Shown here one piece after another: positions 19,439-30,286 of a stretch of DNA of 64,000 bases (position 1 is its first letter; each line of letters opens with the position of its first letter). The position numbers and the translations under genes are program-made. Origin of the DNA: Arsukibacterium indicum (GTDB lineage Bacteria; Pseudomonadota; Gammaproteobacteria; Enterobacterales; Alteromonadaceae); assembly GCF_019100565.1 (NCBI RefSeq), contig NZ_JAHRID010000005.1, forward strand, positions 186,001 through 250,000, in the 5' to 3' direction. A model generated the notes under the pieces. That model had not been told where the DNA came from. It saw nothing but the letters and a program-made list of their open reading frames with translations, and did no database searches.

Positions 19439-21133
19439 ATGTCTGAAACAAAAGTAAAAGCTTCTTTGTATACCGCTTATTCCGGCTCTGCACTACTGGA
19501 AACACCGCTACTTAACAAAGGTAGTGCTTTTAGTAAGGAAGAGCGGGCCGCCTTTAACCTGACAGGGCTGTTACCTCCACGCTTTGAAAGTATTGAAGAG
19601 CAGGTTAGCCGCGCTTATATGCAATATAAAAGTTTTGATACGGCAATTAACAAACATATTTATCTGCGGGCAATTCAGGATAACAATGAAACTTTGTTTT
19701 ACCGTCTGGTACAGCAACACCTGGAAGAAATGATCCCGATAATCTACACGCCAACCGTTGGCGATGCCTGCGAGCAGTTTTCCGATATTTATCGCAGTGC
19801 CCGTGGTTTATTTATCAGTTATGAAGATCGCTATAATCTGGATGATGTACTGCGCAACGCCACCAAAGCAAAAGTAAAAGTGATAGTGGTCACCGACGGT
19901 GAACGCGTTTTGGGGCTGGGCGATCAGGGCATCGGCGGCATGGGAATTTCTATTGGAAAGCTGTCGCTTTACACGGCGTGTGGTGGTATCAGCCCAGCCT
20001 ATACGTTGCCGGTTATGCTTGATGTAGGAACCAATAACGAAAAATTGTTAAAAGATCCAATGTACATGGGGCTACGACACAAGCGGGTAGGCCAGGACGA
20101 CTACAACGAATTTGTTGAACTGTTTATTAAAGCGGTAAAAAGGCGCTGGCCGGAGGCAATAATTCAGTTTGAAGATTTTGCCCAGCCCAACGCCATGCCT
20201 TTGTTGCAACGTTATCGTGATCAGATCTGCTGTTTTAACGATGATATTCAGGGTACCGCTGCGGTTACTGTCGGCACCTTGCTCGCAGCGTGTTTAAGCA
20301 AAGGCGTTAAGCTTAGTAGCCAGAAAGTTGTCTTTGTCGGAGCCGGCTCTGCCGGCTGTGGTATTGCTGAGCAAGTGATAAGCCAGATGGTGGCAGAAGG
20401 CATTAGCGAGCAGCAGGCCCGCCAGCAAATTTACATGATTGACCGCTTTGGCTTGCTTACTGACAGCATGAATGAATTACGTGACTTTCAACAGGCATTA
20501 ACGCAAAGCGCATCAGCTTTAGCTGACTGGAATTACAGCGGAGACTATCCAAGCTTGCTGGATGTGATGCATTGTGCCACCCCGGACATTCTGATAGGGG
20601 TTTCCGGCCAGGCCGGCCTGTTTACCGAACAAATTATTCGCGCCATGAAAAAAGGCTGTTCTAAACCCATTATTTTTCCATTAAGTAATCCGTCGCGTCA
20701 GGTAGAAGCAACCCCCGAGCAAGTCATTGCCTGGACCGAAGGTGAGGTTATTGTTGCCACTGGTAGTCCGTTTCCGGCAGTAGAGTATCAGGGCAAAACG
20801 CATCATATTGCTCAGTGCAACAACAGCTATATTTTCCCTGGTATCGGCTTGGGTGTTATTGCCGTTAAAGCCCGGTTAATCAGTGACGAAATGCTGCGCG
20901 CAGCAAGTAAAACACTGGCTGCCACCTCGCCGTTAGCGAATACCGGTAAGGGCAGTTTACTGCCTCCTTTTACAGCGTTGGCGGAGCTGAGTAAAAAAAT
21001 AGCGTTTGCCGTCGCCAAGGTGGCGCAGCAACAGGGATTGGCTCTGGAAATTGATGACAATGTGTTGCAACAACGAATTGACGACAATTTCTGGAAGCCG
21101 CAATACCGTCATTATAAACGGGTCAGCGGATAA
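19439..21133 (+). CDS. maeA: NAD-dependent malic enzyme
   Basis: A 564-residue malic enzyme that decarboxylates malate to pyruvate. It has the length and layout of E. coli MaeA/SfcA (565): N-terminal helical part with [10 protein letters not shown], catalytic [30 protein letters not shown] and [12 protein letters not shown], then the NAD fold [14 protein letters not shown]. The NAD rather than NADP preference is inferred from family resemblance. Single gene, preceded by a short gap after the HDOD gene. Confidence 0.92.
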   Translation: MSETKVKASLYTAYSGSALLETPLLNKGSAFSKEERAAFNLTGLLPPRFESIEEQVSRAYMQYKSFDTAINKHIYLRAIQDNNETLFYRLVQQHLEEMIPIIYTPTVGDACEQFSDIYRSARGLFISYEDRYNLDDVLRNATKAKVKVIVVTDGERVLGLGDQGIGGMGISIGKLSLYTACGGISPAYTLPVMLDVGTNNEKLLKDPMYMGLRHKRVGQDDYNEFVELFIKAVKRRWPEAIIQFEDFAQPNAMPLLQRYRDQICCFNDDIQGTAAVTVGTLLAACLSKGVKLSSQKVVFVGAGSAGCGIAEQVISQMVAEGISEQQARQQIYMIDRFGLLTDSMNELRDFQQALTQSASALADWNYSGDYPSLLDVMHCATPDILIGVSGQAGLFTEQIIRAMKKGCSKPIIFPLSNPSRQVEATPEQVIAWTEGEVIVATGSPFPAVEYQGKTHHIAQCNNSYIFPGIGLGVIAVKARLISDEMLRAASKTLAATSPLANTGKGSLLPPFTALAELSKKIAFAVAKVAQQQGLALEIDDNVLQQRIDDNFWKPQYRHYKRVSG

Positions 21134-21244
21134 CAAACTGCCGTTAGCATTTAACGGATAAACCTTGTTACATTTCGTACTTAGACTATGTTCTTTATTA
21201 ACGGTACGCTAAGGATTATCTTCGCCCGTTAATAAGGAACTGTA

Positions 21245-23116
21245 ATGCGCAAATCATTGTTATATATTGCTGTCACCGCCATTTTGGCCGGTTGTAGTCC
21301 AGCCCCTGAAAATACCACAAATAATTCAGCTGATAACCCGGCTTCAACTCAGGCTGCAGTTTCTGCGCCCTCCACCACAGAGCGATTAAACCAGTGGTTT
21401 GAACAAAAGTATGAGCAGCAATTACAGCAAAGCCCATTGCAGATGACCTTTTTGGGTAGAAAAGATAAATATGATCAAATTGACGATGTTACTATCGCCG
21501 CAGAAGAGCAGCAACTGGCCTGGCTGGCAGCAAGTGTTGCTGAACTGAAAGCTAATTTTAACTACGATGAACTTGATCTTGAAGCGCAGACATCTTACGA
21601 CGTCTGGGTGTACCAATATGAAATGGCGCAAGCCGGTAAAGCATTCAGAACCAACAATTATGTGTTCACCCAGATGCAGGGTATCCATGCTTTACTGCCG
21701 CAAATTCTTATCAACTTTCATAAAGTTGATAATGCAGAGGATATGCAGGCCTACGTAACACGAATTGAAGGGATCAGTAAAGCGATTACCGATTTGCTAC
21801 AGCGGGCACAGCAAAATGCAGAACAAGGGGTAAGGCCACCACGCTTTGCCTATGAAGGTGTTATGCAACAGCTTGATAATTTGCTGGCCGGCGCACCTTT
21901 AACGGAGTCAGAGCAGGATATTCCGCTATGGGCTGACACCAAGGCTAAAATCAGCAGCCTGATTGCTGCCGACAAACTCAGCGACGAGCAGGCAGCACAA
22001 CTAAGCAATGACGCCAAGGTGGCACTCGAGCAATATTTCCAGCCCGCATATAGTGGCCTGAAACAATGGCTGCAGGCCGACATTGAAAATACCGATACCA
22101 TTGCTACTGGCGTTGGTAAACAAGTTAACGGTAAAGCCTATTATGATCATCAGCTGAAAGTCTCAACGACTACGGAGTTAACGGCTGAACAAATTCATCA
22201 GATAGGTTTAGACGAAGTAGAGCGCCTGACGGCCGAGATGACAGCAATAAAAAATCAAGTCGGTTTTCCGGGAGATCTGCAGGAGTTTTTCAAGTTTATA
22301 AAAAAAGATGATCAGTTTTACTATCCGGATACAGATGCCGGACGTCAGGCATATATTGATGACTCACAGCAATATCTGGATTTTATAAACAGCCGCTTAC
22401 CGGATTTTTTTGGCACCTTACCCAAGGCAGGTCTTGTGGTAAAAAGGGTAGAACCGTTCAGAGAGCAGCCCGGTGCTGCCCAGCATTACTTCCCGGGCAC
22501 TCCGGATGGCAGCAGACCAGGGGTATATTATGCCCATTTATCGGATATGCGTTCTATGCCGAAAAATGAAATGGAAGCCATTGCTTATCATGAAGGCAGC
22601 CCGGGCCATCATATGCAAATTTCAATTGCTCAGGAGTCGACGTCAGTCCCAACTTTCCGCACTCAGGCGCGGTTTACTGCGTATTCTGAAGGCTGGGCGT
22701 TATACTCTGAATTGCTGGCTAAAGAAATGGGAGCCTATCAAAACCCGTATTCAGATTTTGGTCGTCTGATCACCGAAATGTGGCGGGCAGTGCGACTGGT
22801 TGTTGATACCGGCTTACATAGTAAGGGCTGGACTGAGCAGCAAGCCATCGACTATTTTCTGGCAAAAACCCCCATTGCTGAGGGGGCTGTGCTGTCAGAA
22901 GTGCGGCGTTACATTGTAATGCCAGGCCAGGCTACGGCCTATAAAATTGGCATGCTGAAAATTCAGGAGCTGCGCCATTATGCAGAGCAGCAACTGGGGG
23001 ATCAGTTTGATATCAGAGCCTTTCACGACACCATTTTAACCGGTGGTGCGCTGCCACTAAGTGTGCTGGAGCGCAGGGTTAAAAACTGGGTTAATCAGCA
23101 AAAAAGCACTGTCTGA
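21245..23116 (+). CDS. DUF885 family lipoprotein, putative metallopeptidase
   Basis: A 623-residue lipoprotein. The signal peptide ends in lipobox L-A-G-C17, followed by a low-complexity Ser/Asn/Thr linker, so it is anchored in the envelope. The DUF885 domain contains H449-E-G-S-P-G-H-H456, a probable zinc site (HExxxHH-like), and a downstream E-G-W-A-L-Y-S-E motif that could supply the third ligand. Homologues are annotated as peptidases, mostly without biochemical proof. AAGGAAC before the ATG is a good ribosome site. Confidence 0.83.
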   Translation: MRKSLLYIAVTAILAGCSPAPENTTNNSADNPASTQAAVSAPSTTERLNQWFEQKYEQQLQQSPLQMTFLGRKDKYDQIDDVTIAAEEQQLAWLAASVAELKANFNYDELDLEAQTSYDVWVYQYEMAQAGKAFRTNNYVFTQMQGIHALLPQILINFHKVDNAEDMQAYVTRIEGISKAITDLLQRAQQNAEQGVRPPRFAYEGVMQQLDNLLAGAPLTESEQDIPLWADTKAKISSLIAADKLSDEQAAQLSNDAKVALEQYFQPAYSGLKQWLQADIENTDTIATGVGKQVNGKAYYDHQLKVSTTTELTAEQIHQIGLDEVERLTAEMTAIKNQVGFPGDLQEFFKFIKKDDQFYYPDTDAGRQAYIDDSQQYLDFINSRLPDFFGTLPKAGLVVKRVEPFREQPGAAQHYFPGTPDGSRPGVYYAHLSDMRSMPKNEMEAIAYHEGSPGHHMQISIAQESTSVPTFRTQARFTAYSEGWALYSELLAKEMGAYQNPYSDFGRLITEMWRAVRLVVDTGLHSKGWTEQQAIDYFLAKTPIAEGAVLSEVRRYIVMPGQATAYKIGMLKIQELRHYAEQQLGDQFDIRAFHDTILTGGALPLSVLERRVKNWVNQQKSTV

Positions 23117-23122
23117 TATAAT

Positions 23123-23144
23123 GCCCGTCTGTTCCCGGACGGGC
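23123..23144. terminator. hairpin between converging DUF885 and DUF1543 genes
   Basis: GCCCGTC and GACGGGC form a 7-bp stem with an 8-base loop in the 27-base gap between convergent genes. No T run follows, so it is a probable but weak bidirectional terminator. Confidence 0.45.
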
Positions 23145-23635
23145 TAACCAATAACAATATAATCATTTTCAAAATAACAACCATTATGTGCAGCCGGGTG
23201 CAGTTGAATATAGCGCCCGGCTACCTGCTCTACTGCCACACATTGCTCTATTTCAAATACGTTGTCGGTATGGGGTTTATCCCATTTCAAGCTAAGTTGC
23301 TGCTTCGCTATTTTCTTTGCCTCAGCCTTGTTTTCGGCGGCCACTACCAAATACCGGTGATCTTCGCCAAATACACTGCCTACATAGCCACCTAAATTGA
23401 TAAAAAATAGCTTGGGACCTGCTTTTGCCGGAGTATCAGACAAACTGACCGCATAAGCATCAACGCCTGCTATCGACATCCAGGCATCAATATGCAGTCC
23501 CTCTGGTGCAGCAAACCACAGAGCCCGCAGTTGTGGATATGTCTGTTCGAGGTTGTCGCCAGCAACAAAAACAACATCATGCAATTCAGTGTTGGCTTTA
23601 GGATGGCTGCCACCGAGCATTACCATATACAGCAT
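23144..23635 (-). CDS. DUF1543 domain protein
   Basis: A 163-residue soluble protein of the DUF1543 family, recognised from its beginning LYMVMLGGSHPKANTELHD and the later W-F-A-A-P-E-G-L-H-I-D-A-W segment. The fold appears duplicated, with a second LFFINLGGY half. Function is unknown. Convergent with the DUF885 gene; a membrane protein gene of unknown function lies 33 bases upstream on the same strand. Confidence 0.75.
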   Translation of the reverse strand: MLYMVMLGGSHPKANTELHDVVFVAGDNLEQTYPQLRALWFAAPEGLHIDAWMSIAGVDAYAVSLSDTPAKAGPKLFFINLGGYVGSVFGEDHRYLVVAAENKAEAKKIAKQQLSLKWDKPHTDNVFEIEQCVAVEQVAGRYIQLHPAAHNGCYFENDYIVIG

Positions 23636-23667
23636 AGGTTACTTTCCTTAGCGTAAAAACGCTGATA

Positions 23668-24738
23668 TTACTTGGATACCGGTTGCAATACTACTCCCGG
23701 ATTGCTGCGCCATATTAGGGTAAAACCTTTGTTCAAAACATATAAGAACAGCAGTGGTAATAACAGTGTTTTTAAGAAGAACAGTGCCATTAAATTCAGG
23801 ATATTGGTTACGGCATTATCCAGCCTTTCCTTTATCTGATATACCTGGCGTGGATTCACCGCATCTTTGATGGCGGCAATACCATCACCGAGTGAACTGA
23901 AACTATCCGATATCGCAGCAAAAAAGCCGGGGGTTTTACCTTCACGGGCCAGTTCGGCAAGTTGAATTTGGTTGTTAATGTCGGCCAACTGCCGTTGCAG
24001 TTGTGCTCGCTGTTGCGGTGGGATAGTGTTTAGGCGCTGTCGAAGAGTTGCGGCCTGTTGCTGCAGCTCGGTAATATTGGCCGTTAACTCTGTATGTAAT
24101 TCCGGGTTAGTGAATTTATTTTCCTGCTCATTGACACCTTCAATACTTTCCAGAATGTGCAGTTGATTTTCAGTGCGCTGGTGCAAAAAGGCCTGGTCGA
24201 CAATGCCGTTGGCGGCCACCACCAATACCAGGGCAAAGCGTAAAAACAATAACGCTAAAAACAATCGCAGTAAAAATAGTCCCAAGTAACCGGCGGCAAA
24301 AGCTCGATTTATCACTGCACTAATCAGAACAGCAACACCGGAAATTGTCAGCAATATTTTAAAAATATTGTCACTGACAATTTCCAGCAAAACCTTCTGA
24401 ATCACCAGTGAGCCGATGGCCAGCTTCATGGCAGACGAATACTGCTCTACTAAATCATTGAGCGGATCAAGTACCTGACCTGCGCCCACTGAGCCACCAA
24501 TACCAACGCTGAATTCAAAGGTAACCGACTGTAAAAAAGAAATCAGGGCATTCATTGCTCTGGCAATGACAAAGGCTGAACTGGCCTGAACTAAAGCTTC
24601 ATCAATGTAAGCTGTGGTATAGCGGTCAATAGCACCACTCCAGGATAAGCCAACGCTACCTATAATCAGGCCCAGAATCAGCCAGCGCCATTTGCTGGTA
24701 AAGGCGTTTTGTTTAATCGCCGTCATGACTTTAGTCAT
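23668..24738 (-). CDS. multi-spanning membrane protein of unknown function
   Basis: A 356-residue protein I do not recognise. It has a membrane segment at about 18-36, hydrophobic stretches around 110-190, a cytosolic or periplasmic coiled-coil-like region at about 215-275 rich in Gln/Leu (TELQQQAATLRQRLN), and a final membrane segment near 325-345. The ATG at 24738 is chosen because AAGGG lies 7 bases upstream; the frame continues another 20 codons. It may be co-transcribed with the DUF1543 gene. The architecture could suit a small envelope scaffold, but that is a guess. Confidence 0.65.
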   Translation of the reverse strand: MTKVMTAIKQNAFTSKWRWLILGLIIGSVGLSWSGAIDRYTTAYIDEALVQASSAFVIARAMNALISFLQSVTFEFSVGIGGSVGAGQVLDPLNDLVEQYSSAMKLAIGSLVIQKVLLEIVSDNIFKILLTISGVAVLISAVINRAFAAGYLGLFLLRLFLALLFLRFALVLVVAANGIVDQAFLHQRTENQLHILESIEGVNEQENKFTNPELHTELTANITELQQQAATLRQRLNTIPPQQRAQLQRQLADINNQIQLAELAREGKTPGFFAAISDSFSSLGDGIAAIKDAVNPRQVYQIKERLDNAVTNILNLMALFFLKTLLLPLLFLYVLNKGFTLIWRSNPGVVLQPVSK

Positions 24739-24961
24739 CGTTAAGCCCTTGTATGTCGTTTGATTTGATAAAATGATGCTATCAGCCGTATGCGGCACTG
24801 TCGATGAAAAGTCACTTAACTCAAATTACCGCAGCTTATCGCCTATTGAGCGAGTTTAGTGATCATCATCAGTTTAAATCCGTATATTCGCTCTAATGAT
24901 GCGGGTGTAAGCAATGATACAGAAACCCGGACAACCCATTTATTCGTGACAAGGATCCTAA

Positions 24962-26011
24962 ATGACAACTGTTTGGCAAAAAGCACTCTGGCTGATTTTA
25001 TTCTTTATTACAGCCGGCGGCGGGTTTAATGTGCACGCTCAAAGCAGAGGTGAGGGACGTGCAGCCAAAGTCATTACTATGCCTGTAGAGTTCGAGCGGC
25101 AAAGCAGCCAGATTGAAGCAGTTGGCTCGGCAGAAGCCATTCAGTCAGTGGTAATTTACCCGGCAGTGGCCGACAAAGTGACTGCTATCAGGTTTGTGCC
25201 TGGCCAGAAAGTGCAACAAGGCGATGTGTTACTGGAGCTGGATGCAAGACGGCAGAAAGTAGCGGTAGAACGCGCCCGGATCCAGTTAGCTGATGCAGAG
25301 CGCACCGTTGAACGGCTTAGCGTTAGCCGGCGCCAGGGCGCAATTGCCCAGAGTGAACTGGATGACGCCCAGACTCTTCGCGATCTTATGCAGGTAATGT
25401 TAACAGAGGCAGAAACTGAATTAGAAGATCGTACTGTACGGGCACCATTCACTGGCGTGGTGGGTTTAACTGACATTGAAATTGGCGACAGGATAACTCA
25501 GCAAACGGCCATTACTACATTAGACAACCGCAGTGAACTATTGATTGATTTCAGGGCGCCGGAAACCGCCCTTAGCATGTTACAACAGCAACCAACACTG
25601 ACCTTACAGCCATGGCAGGGTGCTGAAACCCGCTTATCTGCCAAAATCAGTCAGATAGATTCACGTATAGACAGCACCAACCGGACGATCAGGGTACGTG
25701 CATTACTTGATAACAGTAGTGATACTTATCGGCCAGGAATGAGTTTCAGGGTCAGTCTTGAACTTAAAGGCGAAGCGTATGCAGTGATTCCGGAGGCGGC
25801 TTTGTTATGGGGAGCAACCGGTGCTTATGTCTGGCTGCAGCAACAGGGAACAGCAAAAAAAGTAGAGGTGCAGATTAAACAACGGCTCAGTGGCCGTTTG
25901 CTGGTGTCAGCAGATATTAATGAGGGCGATATGCTGATTACAGAGGGTGTGCAGACCCTGCGTGCTGGCCAGCGGGTAGAAACAATTAATGAGCAAAGGG
26001 CTGGTTTATGA
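24962..26011 (+). CDS. RND efflux periplasmic adaptor
   Basis: A 349-residue membrane fusion protein. A signal peptide ends about residue 27. The core has a biotinyl-lipoyl half (V-T-A-I-R-F-V-P-G-Q-K-V-Q-Q-G-D-V-L), a short helical hairpin of about 60 residues (95-155), the second lipoyl half (V-R-A-P-F-T-G-V-V-G), and a beta-barrel. It would join the inner-membrane pump encoded next to an outer-membrane channel; none is encoded here, so a shared TolC-like protein is likely. The stop overlaps the pump start by 4 bases. Confidence 0.88.
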   Translation: MTTVWQKALWLILFFITAGGGFNVHAQSRGEGRAAKVITMPVEFERQSSQIEAVGSAEAIQSVVIYPAVADKVTAIRFVPGQKVQQGDVLLELDARRQKVAVERARIQLADAERTVERLSVSRRQGAIAQSELDDAQTLRDLMQVMLTEAETELEDRTVRAPFTGVVGLTDIEIGDRITQQTAITTLDNRSELLIDFRAPETALSMLQQQPTLTLQPWQGAETRLSAKISQIDSRIDSTNRTIRVRALLDNSSDTYRPGMSFRVSLELKGEAYAVIPEAALLWGATGAYVWLQQQGTAKKVEVQIKQRLSGRLLVSADINEGDMLITEGVQTLRAGQRVETINEQRAGL

Positions 26012-29000
26012 AACAGCAACCCATACATGATGATTTGCCATCATTATCTATTCGCCGGCCGGTACTGATTGTTGTACTTAACTTACTGATTATAATTGCT
26101 GGCTTTGCTGCAATAAATGGTCTTGAAGTAAGAGAGTTACCTGACGTTGATCGGCCAATTGTATCTGTTACTGCCAGTTTTCCCGGTGGATCACCGGAAA
26201 CAGTCGATACTGAGGTAACCAGCAAACTTGAGGGTGCTGTTGCCCGGGTATCAGGTGTTAAATCCATTAATGCATCAAGTGAAGAGGGCAGCTCGCGGGT
26301 GCGGGTTGAGTTCAGGCCAGGCATTAACCTGGATGATGCTGCTAATGAAACCCGTGAGGCAGTAAGCCGTGTTCAACGGGAGTTACCTGAAGCCGTCGAA
26401 CGACTGGCTATTATCAAAGCAGACAACGATGCCGAATCAGTGGTAAGTATTGCTGTATCCAGCGCGACCTTAGATCTGGAAACTCTGACCGAACGAATTG
26501 AAACTGATTTAGCACCGTTATTTTTAACCATTCCCGGCGTCGCTGATGTCAGATTAAATGGCGACAGAGAGCGGGTATTGCGGGTTATACTGGATCCGCT
26601 ACGATTAACCAGTTTTAATCTGACAGTAGCCGATGTTGCAACCGCGTTACGGCAGGCGCCGTTTGACGTTCCTGCAGGCAGCATGCGCTCCACCGACCAG
26701 CAGCTGATTGTGCGGGCGGATGCCACCTCTGTCAGTGCTGAGCAGGTAGAAGATATCATCATAAGTGGCAATACCCGGGTAGGTGATGTCGCCACAGTTT
26801 ATTTTGGCCCGGCAGATGCCAACAGCATGGTGCGGCTGGATGGCCGGCCGGTTATTGGTATGGGTGTTATCCGTCAGGCCCGCTCAAATACCATTGAAAT
26901 TTCAGACGAAGTTCTGGCGCTGGTAAAACAGGTTGAAAGCCGTTTTCCAGAACTTGAATTACAAGTTACCTCTGATGATGCCGAGTTTATTCGTGGCTCA
27001 GTGCGCGAAGTGATGACCTCACTGGCGCTGACCGTATTATTAGTTATTTTCACTTTATGGCTGTTTATTGGTTCCTGGCGTGCCACCATCGTGCCCGCGC
27101 TATCTATTCCGGTGGCTTTAATTGGTGCGCTGGCAGCGATCTGGCTGATGGGGTTCTCAATTAACATTCTGACGTTACTGGCTCTGGTACTCGCCACTGG
27201 CTTAATAGTAGATGATGCTATTGTTGTTTCTGAAAACATTCAGCGCCGGCGCAGCATGGGCCTGGGAGCAAGGGCGGCAGCGGTAATTGGTACCCGTGAA
27301 GTATTCTTTGCTGTCGTTGCCACCACCGCCGTTTTAGTGGCTGTTTTTGTGCCTATTGCTTTTTTACCTTCGACCGCCGGCCGGCTGTTTCGTGAGTTTG
27401 GCGGAGTGTTAGCGGCTGCTGTCATTATTTCATCTTTTGTTGCGCTGTCACTGGTGCCTGCGTTAACTGCCCGCCTACCCATTAAGCAGGGCGCCAGCAA
27501 TATGTTTGGCTCAATCGGTAACGCGTTACTTGGTTATTACAGTCGCAGCCTGCATTGGACCTTAGATCATGCACTTATTGTATTTGTGGCCTGCCTAATC
27601 GCCGCCGGCAGCGCAGGTGCTTTGTATGTCACCCTTGATAATGAACTGATGCCAAGTGAAGACCGCGGCACAATCCGCGTTTTCGCGCGCGGACCTGATG
27701 GTGTAGGCCTGAATTTTATGGATCGTCAGGCCGATAAAATGGAGGAAATTCTGCTGCCCTATGTTAATGGTGGTGACATCGATTCTATTTACACTGTTGT
27801 CGGACAATGGGACCCCAACTTAACGTTTATTACAGTGCCATTAAAGCACTGGGATGAGCGCAGCCGGTCGCAACAGGAGATTATCAATGAAATTAGTCCG
27901 CAACTGGCGGCAATTCCCGGAGCACCGGCACGTGCTTTTGGCTCAAACAGCTTAAATTTACGGGGCCAGGGAGGCGGCCTGGAGCTGGCTTTAACGGGGG
28001 AATCTTATGCCGGTATTTTTGCCGCTGCACAGCAGTTTTCAGCAGCAATTCAGCAACAAATGCCAGAGCTTGGCATGCCACGTATTTCATACCAGCCAAC
28101 TCAACCCCAGTTGCGGGTTAATATAGACCGGCGGCGTGCAGAAGAGCTTGGTGTGCCATTGTCTGATATTGCTACAACATTGCGGGTAGCAATTAATGGT
28201 GACGATTTGGCAGATTTAAATGTTGGCGATCAGTCAATCCCAATCATTTTACAGGCGAACAGGACTACCGTGTCTAATCCGTCAGATCTTGCCAATTTAT
28301 ATGTTGGCTCCCGCAATGGTGGCCTGGTTCCATTGTCCAGCCTGGCTCATATTTCCGAAGAGGGTGTTGCTGCAGAGCTGGAACGTCAGGCACAACGGCG
28401 CGCGATTGAAATGGAAATGGAGTTGCCGCCAGAATTGTCAATGGAGCAGGTGGTTGAGCAATTACGGGAACTGGCGCAACGTGAATTGCCAGCCAACATT
28501 GGCCTGGTGTTTTTAGGTGAAGCATTAACATTTGAAGAAACGGCCCGCGAGATAACGCTAACCTATGTGCTTGCTTTTGTTATCGTGCTGTTGGTGCTGG
28601 CCGCTCAGTTTGAAAGCGCAAATAGCGCGGTTGTGGTTATGGCAACTGTACCTTTTGGTATTGCTGCGGCGTTATTTGCATTGTTTTTAACAGGTACTTC
28701 TATCAACTTTTACTCGCAGATTGGCTTGGTTATGCTGATTGGCTTGCTCGCCAAAAACGCCATATTGCTGGTTGAATTCGCCGATCAGTTACGTGACCGC
28801 GGTTACAGTGTCAGAAAAGCAGTGGAAGAAGCGGCTCAAATCCGTTTACGACCTATTGCCATGACGCTGCTGTCCACCCTGTTGGGTGGCTTACCACTTA
28901 TCCTGTCGACAGGAGCAGGCGCCGAAGCGCGCAATGCTATTGGCTGGGTGGTGTTCGGCGGCCTGGGTATAGCGGTGATTTTTACCTTGTACCTGACACC

Positions 29001-29097
29001 TGTGCTCTACCTGGCTCTGGCACGCTTCGCTAAACCACGTGCTGATGAAAGTAGCCGGCTGGAGCGTGAAATGGAGGCCGCTGAACAGATTGATTAA
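26008..29097 (+). CDS. RND efflux transporter, inner-membrane permease
   Basis: A 1029-residue HAE1-type RND proton/substrate antiporter with the two-fold repeat of twelve membrane segments: one near residue 20, a block at about 335-480, one near 525, and a block at about 855-1010. The TM4 motif G-L-I-V-D-D-A-I-V-V-S-E-N carries the proton-relay aspartate pair. The periplasmic porter domains lie between. Likely exports drugs, detergents or metabolites with the adaptor gene upstream (4-base overlap). Substrate cannot be inferred. Confidence 0.92.
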   Translation: MKQQPIHDDLPSLSIRRPVLIVVLNLLIIIAGFAAINGLEVRELPDVDRPIVSVTASFPGGSPETVDTEVTSKLEGAVARVSGVKSINASSEEGSSRVRVEFRPGINLDDAANETREAVSRVQRELPEAVERLAIIKADNDAESVVSIAVSSATLDLETLTERIETDLAPLFLTIPGVADVRLNGDRERVLRVILDPLRLTSFNLTVADVATALRQAPFDVPAGSMRSTDQQLIVRADATSVSAEQVEDIIISGNTRVGDVATVYFGPADANSMVRLDGRPVIGMGVIRQARSNTIEISDEVLALVKQVESRFPELELQVTSDDAEFIRGSVREVMTSLALTVLLVIFTLWLFIGSWRATIVPALSIPVALIGALAAIWLMGFSINILTLLALVLATGLIVDDAIVVSENIQRRRSMGLGARAAAVIGTREVFFAVVATTAVLVAVFVPIAFLPSTAGRLFREFGGVLAAAVIISSFVALSLVPALTARLPIKQGASNMFGSIGNALLGYYSRSLHWTLDHALIVFVACLIAAGSAGALYVTLDNELMPSEDRGTIRVFARGPDGVGLNFMDRQADKMEEILLPYVNGGDIDSIYTVVGQWDPNLTFITVPLKHWDERSRSQQEIINEISPQLAAIPGAPARAFGSNSLNLRGQGGGLELALTGESYAGIFAAAQQFSAAIQQQMPELGMPRISYQPTQPQLRVNIDRRRAEELGVPLSDIATTLRVAINGDDLADLNVGDQSIPIILQANRTTVSNPSDLANLYVGSRNGGLVPLSSLAHISEEGVAAELERQAQRRAIEMEMELPPELSMEQVVEQLRELAQRELPANIGLVFLGEALTFEETAREITLTYVLAFVIVLLVLAAQFESANSAVVVMATVPFGIAAALFALFLTGTSINFYSQIGLVMLIGLLAKNAILLVEFADQLRDRGYSVRKAVEEAAQIRLRPIAMTLLSTLLGGLPLILSTGAGAEARNAIGWVVFGGLGIAVIFTLYLTPVLYLALARFAKPRADESSRLEREMEAAEQID

Positions 29098-30211
29098 TAT
29101 TACGCTATGTGACTCGTTAGCTGAGGTAGATGCTGGCGCATGGAACAGGCTGTTTAATGCCAATCTGCCGTTCTGCCAGCATGCCTTTTTAAATGGGCTG
29201 GAACAGGGCGGCAGCGTAGGAGAGGGCACCGGCTGGTTACCACAACATTTACTGCTTTATCGCAGTAGCGAGTTAGTTGCAGCTATGCCTATGTATCTGA
29301 AGTTACACTCATACGGTGAATACCTGTTTGACTGGACTATTGCAGAGGCCTATCTGCATTATCAGTTGCCTTATTATCCTAAATTGCTTTGCGCCATTCC
29401 TTTTACGCCAGCTGAAGGACAACGCTTCGGCATCGCTACCGATGAAGATCCGAAAGAGCTATTTAAGTTGTTTCATCAAGCGATTATCCAGCGTCAGCAG
29501 CAACTTGGCTGCAGTAATTTTCAATGCCTGTATCCGGATTTACCGCTGCAGCAACTGATGCGCGATAGCAATATGCAGGAGCGGATTGATGTTCAATTTC
29601 AATGGTACAATGACAATTTTGTGGATTTTGCTGACTTTCTGCAAACTCTACCGTCGCGTAAACGTAAGCAAATAAGCAAGGAGCGTAGGCAGGTTAAGCA
29701 ACAGGGTATCAACATAAAACATTATGATGGCAATAATCTGCCAGCAGATTTCTGGCCTGAATTTGTCGGCTTTTATCAGGCTACGTATCAAAAACGTTCA
29801 GGCCACAATGGTTACTTAACCCCGGAAACCTTTGCATTATGGGGTAAGCACATGGCAGATAATATTCTGGTGTTTGCCGCTTATGCAGGTAAGCAGCTGG
29901 TTGCGGCTTCATTATGTTTTAAATCAGCTAATTGCTTATATGGTCGGTACTGGGGTTGTCTTGCAGAATTCGATAAGCTGCATTTTGAGTGCTGCTATTA
30001 TGCTGGTATCGAATATTGCATTAGTAACAAATTAACGCGGTTTGATGCCGGAGCCCAGGGCGAGCATAAACTTAAACGCGGCTTTGCACCTGTTATACGC
30101 CATGGCTTTTATCATTTCAGCCCAGGCCCGCTGATAAATGCTATTGCCGACTATTGCCAACGTGAGCGACAGGCGTTATTGCAGCATTATCAGCTCACAG
30201 AGCCTGATTGA
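29090..30211 (+). CDS. COG3146 (DUF482) GNAT-like acyltransferase
   Basis: A protein of about 373 residues of the COG3146 family, an acyl-CoA N-acyltransferase-like fold related to FemAB enzymes. Typical blocks are F-C-Q-H-A-F-L-N-G-L-E...G-T-G-W-L-P-Q-H, the middle L-P-S-R-K-R-K-Q-I-S-K-E-R, and the ending R-F-D-A-G-A-Q-G-E-H-K-L-K-R-G-F. A TTG at 29090 is preferred because it places the start as in the family and GGAGG lies upstream; an earlier GTG at 29039 is possible. It overlaps the RND gene by 8 bases. Substrate unknown. Confidence 0.8.
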   Translation: MINITLCDSLAEVDAGAWNRLFNANLPFCQHAFLNGLEQGGSVGEGTGWLPQHLLLYRSSELVAAMPMYLKLHSYGEYLFDWTIAEAYLHYQLPYYPKLLCAIPFTPAEGQRFGIATDEDPKELFKLFHQAIIQRQQQLGCSNFQCLYPDLPLQQLMRDSNMQERIDVQFQWYNDNFVDFADFLQTLPSRKRKQISKERRQVKQQGINIKHYDGNNLPADFWPEFVGFYQATYQKRSGHNGYLTPETFALWGKHMADNILVFAAYAGKQLVAASLCFKSANCLYGRYWGCLAEFDKLHFECCYYAGIEYCISNKLTRFDAGAQGEHKLKRGFAPVIRHGFYHFSPGPLINAIADYCQRERQALLQHYQLTEPD

Positions 30212-30286
30212 TTTGATTTAAAAAAATGAATCTTTTTCTTTTTTTATTATCCATATTCTGGTTTGGTGCATTAACAAGGAATCACA

